Positions 20,372 to 21,148 of a DNA stretch of 21,148 bases are shown here, in pieces. The stretch spans positions 1 to 21,148 of the forward strand of contig CAZBXV010000040.1 in the NCBI GenBank assembly GCA_964496205.1, in the 5' to 3' direction. The notes below the pieces were generated by a model, which ran no database searches, was not told the DNA's origin, and saw only the letters and a program-made list of their open reading frames with translations. This DNA comes from CAYLHS01 sp964496205 (GTDB lineage: Bacteria; Actinomycetota; Acidimicrobiia; Spongiisociales; UBA4744). Position 1 is the first letter of the stretch, and every line of letters starts with the position of its first letter. The position numbers and the translations under genes were made by a program.

Positions 20372-21148
20372 ATGGTGGATCTCCCCGAGCACGCAGCGGC
20401 CAACCGCGACTACTGGAACGGCATGGCTCAGGACTGGATCGTCATGGGCGAACGGGCGTGGGACGCAGACTCCGCCAGCTGGGGCGAGTGGGGAGTCCCC
20501 GAGGAAGAGCTTCATCTCCTCCCCGACGACATGACCGGCATGGACGCCATCGAACTCGGATGTGGCACCGGGTACGTATCCTCGTGGATGGCACGTCGTG
20601 GCGCGACCGTCGTCGGCATCGACGTCTCGGAAGGGCAGCTCGCGACCGCCCGTCGTCTCGCCGACGAGCACGGCGTCGCCCTGACATTGATCCACGGCAA
20701 CGCGGAGGCAGTTCCCTACCCGGACGAGTCGTTCGATTTCGCCATCAGCGAGTATGGCGCAGCAACATGGTGCGACCCATACGTGTGGATCCCGGAAGCT
20801 CACCGGCTGCTGCGACCCAACGGCGAGTTGGTGTTCCTTTCGAACTCCAGCCTTTCGGCACTGTTCGCTCCTCAGGACGGATCGATCCCTCTCAGCGAAA
20901 CGCTTCAGCGCGACTACTTCTCCCTCTACAGAGACGACTGGCGGGACGCCGTCGTCGACCCCGGCGGCATCGAGTTCAACCTGCCGATCTCCGGCTGGGT
21001 CCACCTGTTCAGAGAGACCGGTTTCGAGATCATCGACTTCTTCGAGCTACAGGCACCGGAGCCGGGGCCGCAGATCAACTTCGTCGTGAGCGCAGACTGG
21101 GCATACCGTTGGCCGTCCGAGCAGGTGTGGAAACTGAGGAAGCGGTAG
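20372..21148 (+). CDS. Class I SAM-dependent methyltransferase
   Basis: This complete 258-residue protein (stop at the last three bases of the window) carries a clear SAM-binding fold: AIELGCGTGYVSSWMA (motif I, about residues 59-74), VVGIDVSEGQLATARRLADEHG (motif Post I), NAEAVPYPDESFDFAISEYGA (motif II) and HRLLRPNGELVFLSNSS (motif III). The start PEHAAANRDYWNGMAQDWIVMGERAW is typical of ubiE-like methyltransferases annotated in actinobacteria. The C-terminal cap has INLPISGWVHLFRETGFEIIDFFELQAPE, also common in this group. The substrate is unknown. It is not obviously a duplicate of the preceding methyltransferase; similarity is limited to the SAM fold. Confidence 0.92.
   Translation: MVDLPEHAAANRDYWNGMAQDWIVMGERAWDADSASWGEWGVPEEELHLLPDDMTGMDAIELGCGTGYVSSWMARRGATVVGIDVSEGQLATARRLADEHGVALTLIHGNAEAVPYPDESFDFAISEYGAATWCDPYVWIPEAHRLLRPNGELVFLSNSSLSALFAPQDGSIPLSETLQRDYFSLYRDDWRDAVVDPGGIEFNLPISGWVHLFRETGFEIIDFFELQAPEPGPQINFVVSADWAYRWPSEQVWKLRKR

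Noticed and set aside
1..21148. CRISPR array, tRNA or rRNA gene, insertion sequence, prophage or att site
   Set aside because: I scanned for direct-repeat arrays with spacers, cloverleaf-like genes, transposase or integrase products, and found none.

Overview
The window reads as a high-GC actinobacterium, probably Acidimicrobiia-like. The evidence is GC-rich codons, many starts preceded by a TANNNT -10 box only 6-9 nt upstream (leaderless mRNAs), several small lipobox proteins that look like LpqH-type mycobacterial lipoproteins, and a predicted AhpD-fold protein. The taxon is an inference. A 100-N gap flanked by an exact 55-bp duplication suggests a de Bruijn metagenome assembly.

Layout. 1-4.7 kb: class III aminotransferase (+), a convergent lipoprotein (-), and a proB-proA operon (-) for proline synthesis. 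4.8-6.4 kb: DHA2-type drug efflux transporter (+). 6.6-9.5 kb: a small membrane protein, an AlkZ-superfamily winged-helix protein and a six-hairpin glycoside hydrolase, all (-). 9.7-13.8 kb: a (+) series made of a YcaQ-like DNA glycosylase, an AhpD-like protein, a lipoprotein, a helix-hairpin-helix protein and a small unknown ORF. 14-18.8 kb: AraC/GyrI-like regulator (-), small lipoprotein (+), radical SAM enzyme (-), and an operon of a membrane-anchored beta-propeller protein with a lipoprotein (-). 19-21.1 kb: RHH regulator with a VOC protein, then two SAM methyltransferases (+).

The main discovery candidate lies in the gaps between 8.0 and 13.4 kb. Five clear and two divergent (+)-strand loci share one 55-bp promoter design: four YYTYAN boxes at exactly 11-bp period, the last starting 16 bp before a CATAGT-like -10 box. 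Each is followed within about 50-70 nt by a GC-rich hairpin of the AGCGCCCC/GGGGCGCT type. Four copies carry the same 21-nt start, CAACAACTCATCCTCCC plus TTCC, which is an anti-Shine-Dalgarno sequence. I infer a multi-copy family of tiny regulatory RNAs under a PhoP/PhoB-type (OmpR-family) response regulator. The design resembles the CiaR-controlled csRNAs of streptococci, but the sequence is unrelated.

Two further intergenic repeat families occur. One is a 47-53 nt hairpin seen twice beside these RNAs. The other is a CCTCCC...GGGGGAGGGAAC palindromic element seen four times between genes. Both expose SD-like GGGAGG sequence that the small RNAs could pair with. I see no tRNA, rRNA, CRISPR array, insertion sequence or prophage.
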